From CADDYX01 sp045809925 (GTDB lineage: Bacteria; Verrucomicrobiota; Verrucomicrobiia; Chthoniobacterales; UBA10450), in the NCBI GenBank assembly GCA_045809925.1, contig JBJMWX010000005.1, positions 1 through 7,739 on the forward strand: a DNA stretch of 7,739 nucleotides, given 5' to 3'. Numbering within the stretch: position 1 is the first letter of the stretch; every line of letters begins with the position of its first letter. A program made the position numbers and the translations under genes. The notes under the pieces are model-generated. The model was not told the DNA's origin. It saw only the letters and a program-made list of their open reading frames with translations, and did no database searches. Positions 7,319 through 7,739 of this stretch are shown in pieces.

Positions 7319-7347
7319 ACTTTACGGTTAACGACAGAGTCGCGCAA
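7319..7347 (-). promoter_or_regulatory. Possible glmS promoter
   Basis: Read on the minus strand, TTGCGC (7347-7342) and TAAAGT (7324-7319) are separated by exactly 17 bases. They match the sigma-70 hexamers at 3 of 6 and 4 of 6 positions. The -10-like box ends only six bases before the glmS ATG, so the transcript would be almost leaderless. That would fit the absence of a Shine-Dalgarno sequence. The match is weak and could be chance. Confidence 0.2.
7325..7334. repeat. CGGTTAACGA direct repeat, glmS-proximal copy
   Basis: This is one of two exact 10-base copies in the glmS/glgC divergent spacer, with the palindromic core GTTAAC. It lies 12 bases upstream of the glmS ATG, inside the spacer of the possible glmS promoter. 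It could be an operator half of a shared regulator or a chance repeat. Confidence 0.45.
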
Positions 7348-7380
7348 CGGACGGCGCATTGGTTGCCGCCGCGCGATTAT

Positions 7381-7390
7381 CGGTTAACGA
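7381..7390. repeat. CGGTTAACGA direct repeat, glgC-proximal copy
   Basis: This is the second exact copy, 56 bases from the first (start to start) and ending two bases before the glgC ATG. It occupies the position where a ribosome binding site would normally be, and no Shine-Dalgarno sequence is present there. With its partner it brackets the divergent control region. Confidence 0.45.
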
Positions 7391-7392
7391 AC

Positions 7393-7739
7393 ATGACTCA
7401 GATGCAAGCGCCCGCTCTTCCGCCAGGCACGACCCAGCAAACGCTCGCCATCATCATGGGCGGTGGCGCGGGCACCCGTCTTTTCCCGCTGACCAAAGAC
7501 CGCGCGAAACCGGCGGTGCCTCTGGGCGGAAAATATCGGCTGGTCGACATACCGATCAGCAACTGCCTGAACTCGAGTCTGCGCTCGATCTACGTCCTGA
7601 CGCAGTTCAACACCATGTCGCTGCACCGCCATATTCAGGCGAGCTATAAGTTCGACAGTTTCACGCGCAGCTTCGTCGACATTCTGGCCGCGCAGCAAAC
7701 ACCCGACAACGCCGGCTGGTATCAGGGAACGGCGGATGC
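7393..7739 (+). CDS. glgC: Glucose-1-phosphate adenylyltransferase (ADP-glucose pyrophosphorylase), N-terminal part
   Basis: The enzyme makes ADP-glucose from ATP and glucose-1-phosphate, the committed step of bacterial glycogen synthesis. The 115 visible residues carry the nucleotide-binding signature GGGAGTRLFPLT (23-34), RAKPAVPLGGKYRLVDIPIS (37-56) and NCLNSSLRSIYVLTQFN (57-73). Further on are LAAQQTP (98-104) and WYQGTADA near the cut end. The pattern is closer to the cyanobacterial/plant type (YVLTQFN, LAAQQTP) than to E. coli GlgC. Asp36 stands where E. coli has Lys39, a residue of its fructose-1,6-bisphosphate activator site, so allosteric control probably differs. The start is ATG at 7393 with no Shine-Dalgarno sequence; Met4 is an alternative. 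The gene is divergent from glmS and continues beyond the right edge. Confidence 0.96.
   Translation, partial: MTQMQAPALPPGTTQQTLAIIMGGGAGTRLFPLTKDRAKPAVPLGGKYRLVDIPISNCLNSSLRSIYVLTQFNTMSLHRHIQASYKFDSFTRSFVDILAAQQTPDNAGWYQGTAD

Noticed and set aside
7313..7392. glmS ribozyme or riboswitch upstream of glmS
   Set aside because: The spacer is only 80 bp, shows no ribozyme-like fold, and the genome is not of the Gram-positive type in which the ribozyme is known.

Overview
The window is GC-rich and tightly packed. It looks like chromosomal DNA from a Gram-negative bacterium. The style of the pseudopilin (RSFTIVELLVVIAV, then YRADNGIYP), the tandem GspE-type ATPases, the cyanobacteria-like GlgC, the lack of Shine-Dalgarno sequences before any start and the palindrome-filled spacers suggest a soil Verrucomicrobia-type organism. 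That placement is inference from remembered family features; no search was possible.

Layout, left to right. From 5220 down to 1, on the minus strand, lies a cluster for a type II secretion or type IV pilus-like machine. In transcription order it holds a first GspE/PilB-type ATPase (3517..5220), a second one (1735..3423), a GspF/PilC-type inner-membrane platform protein (320..1627) and the start of a GspG-like major pseudopilin (1..323, cut by the window edge). gspF and the pseudopilin overlap by four bases (GTGA). The other two spacers in the cluster (93 and 107 bp) are each almost filled by an imperfect palindrome that starts a few bases after the upstream stop codon. From 7312 down to 5435, also on the minus strand, is a complete glmS. 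From 7393 to the right edge on the plus strand is the start of glgC. glmS and glgC are divergent across an 80-bp spacer that carries two copies of CGGTTAACGA, one close to each start codon.

How the genes fit together. The two ATPases would power addition of pseudopilin subunits through the GspF platform. The outer-membrane secretin, the prepilin peptidase and the minor pilins are not in the window. glmS (glucosamine-6-phosphate, for cell-wall precursors) and glgC (ADP-glucose, for glycogen) both draw on the hexose-phosphate pool and share one intergenic control region. A functional link between them and the secretion cluster is not indicated.

No clearly new system is visible. The points that deserve a second look are the two intra-operon palindromes, the altered Walker B-region residues in one ATPase paralogue, the non-glycine residue at the predicted pseudopilin cleavage site, and the repeated GTTAAC motif between glmS and glgC. 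No tRNA, rRNA, CRISPR array, transposase or integrase was seen.
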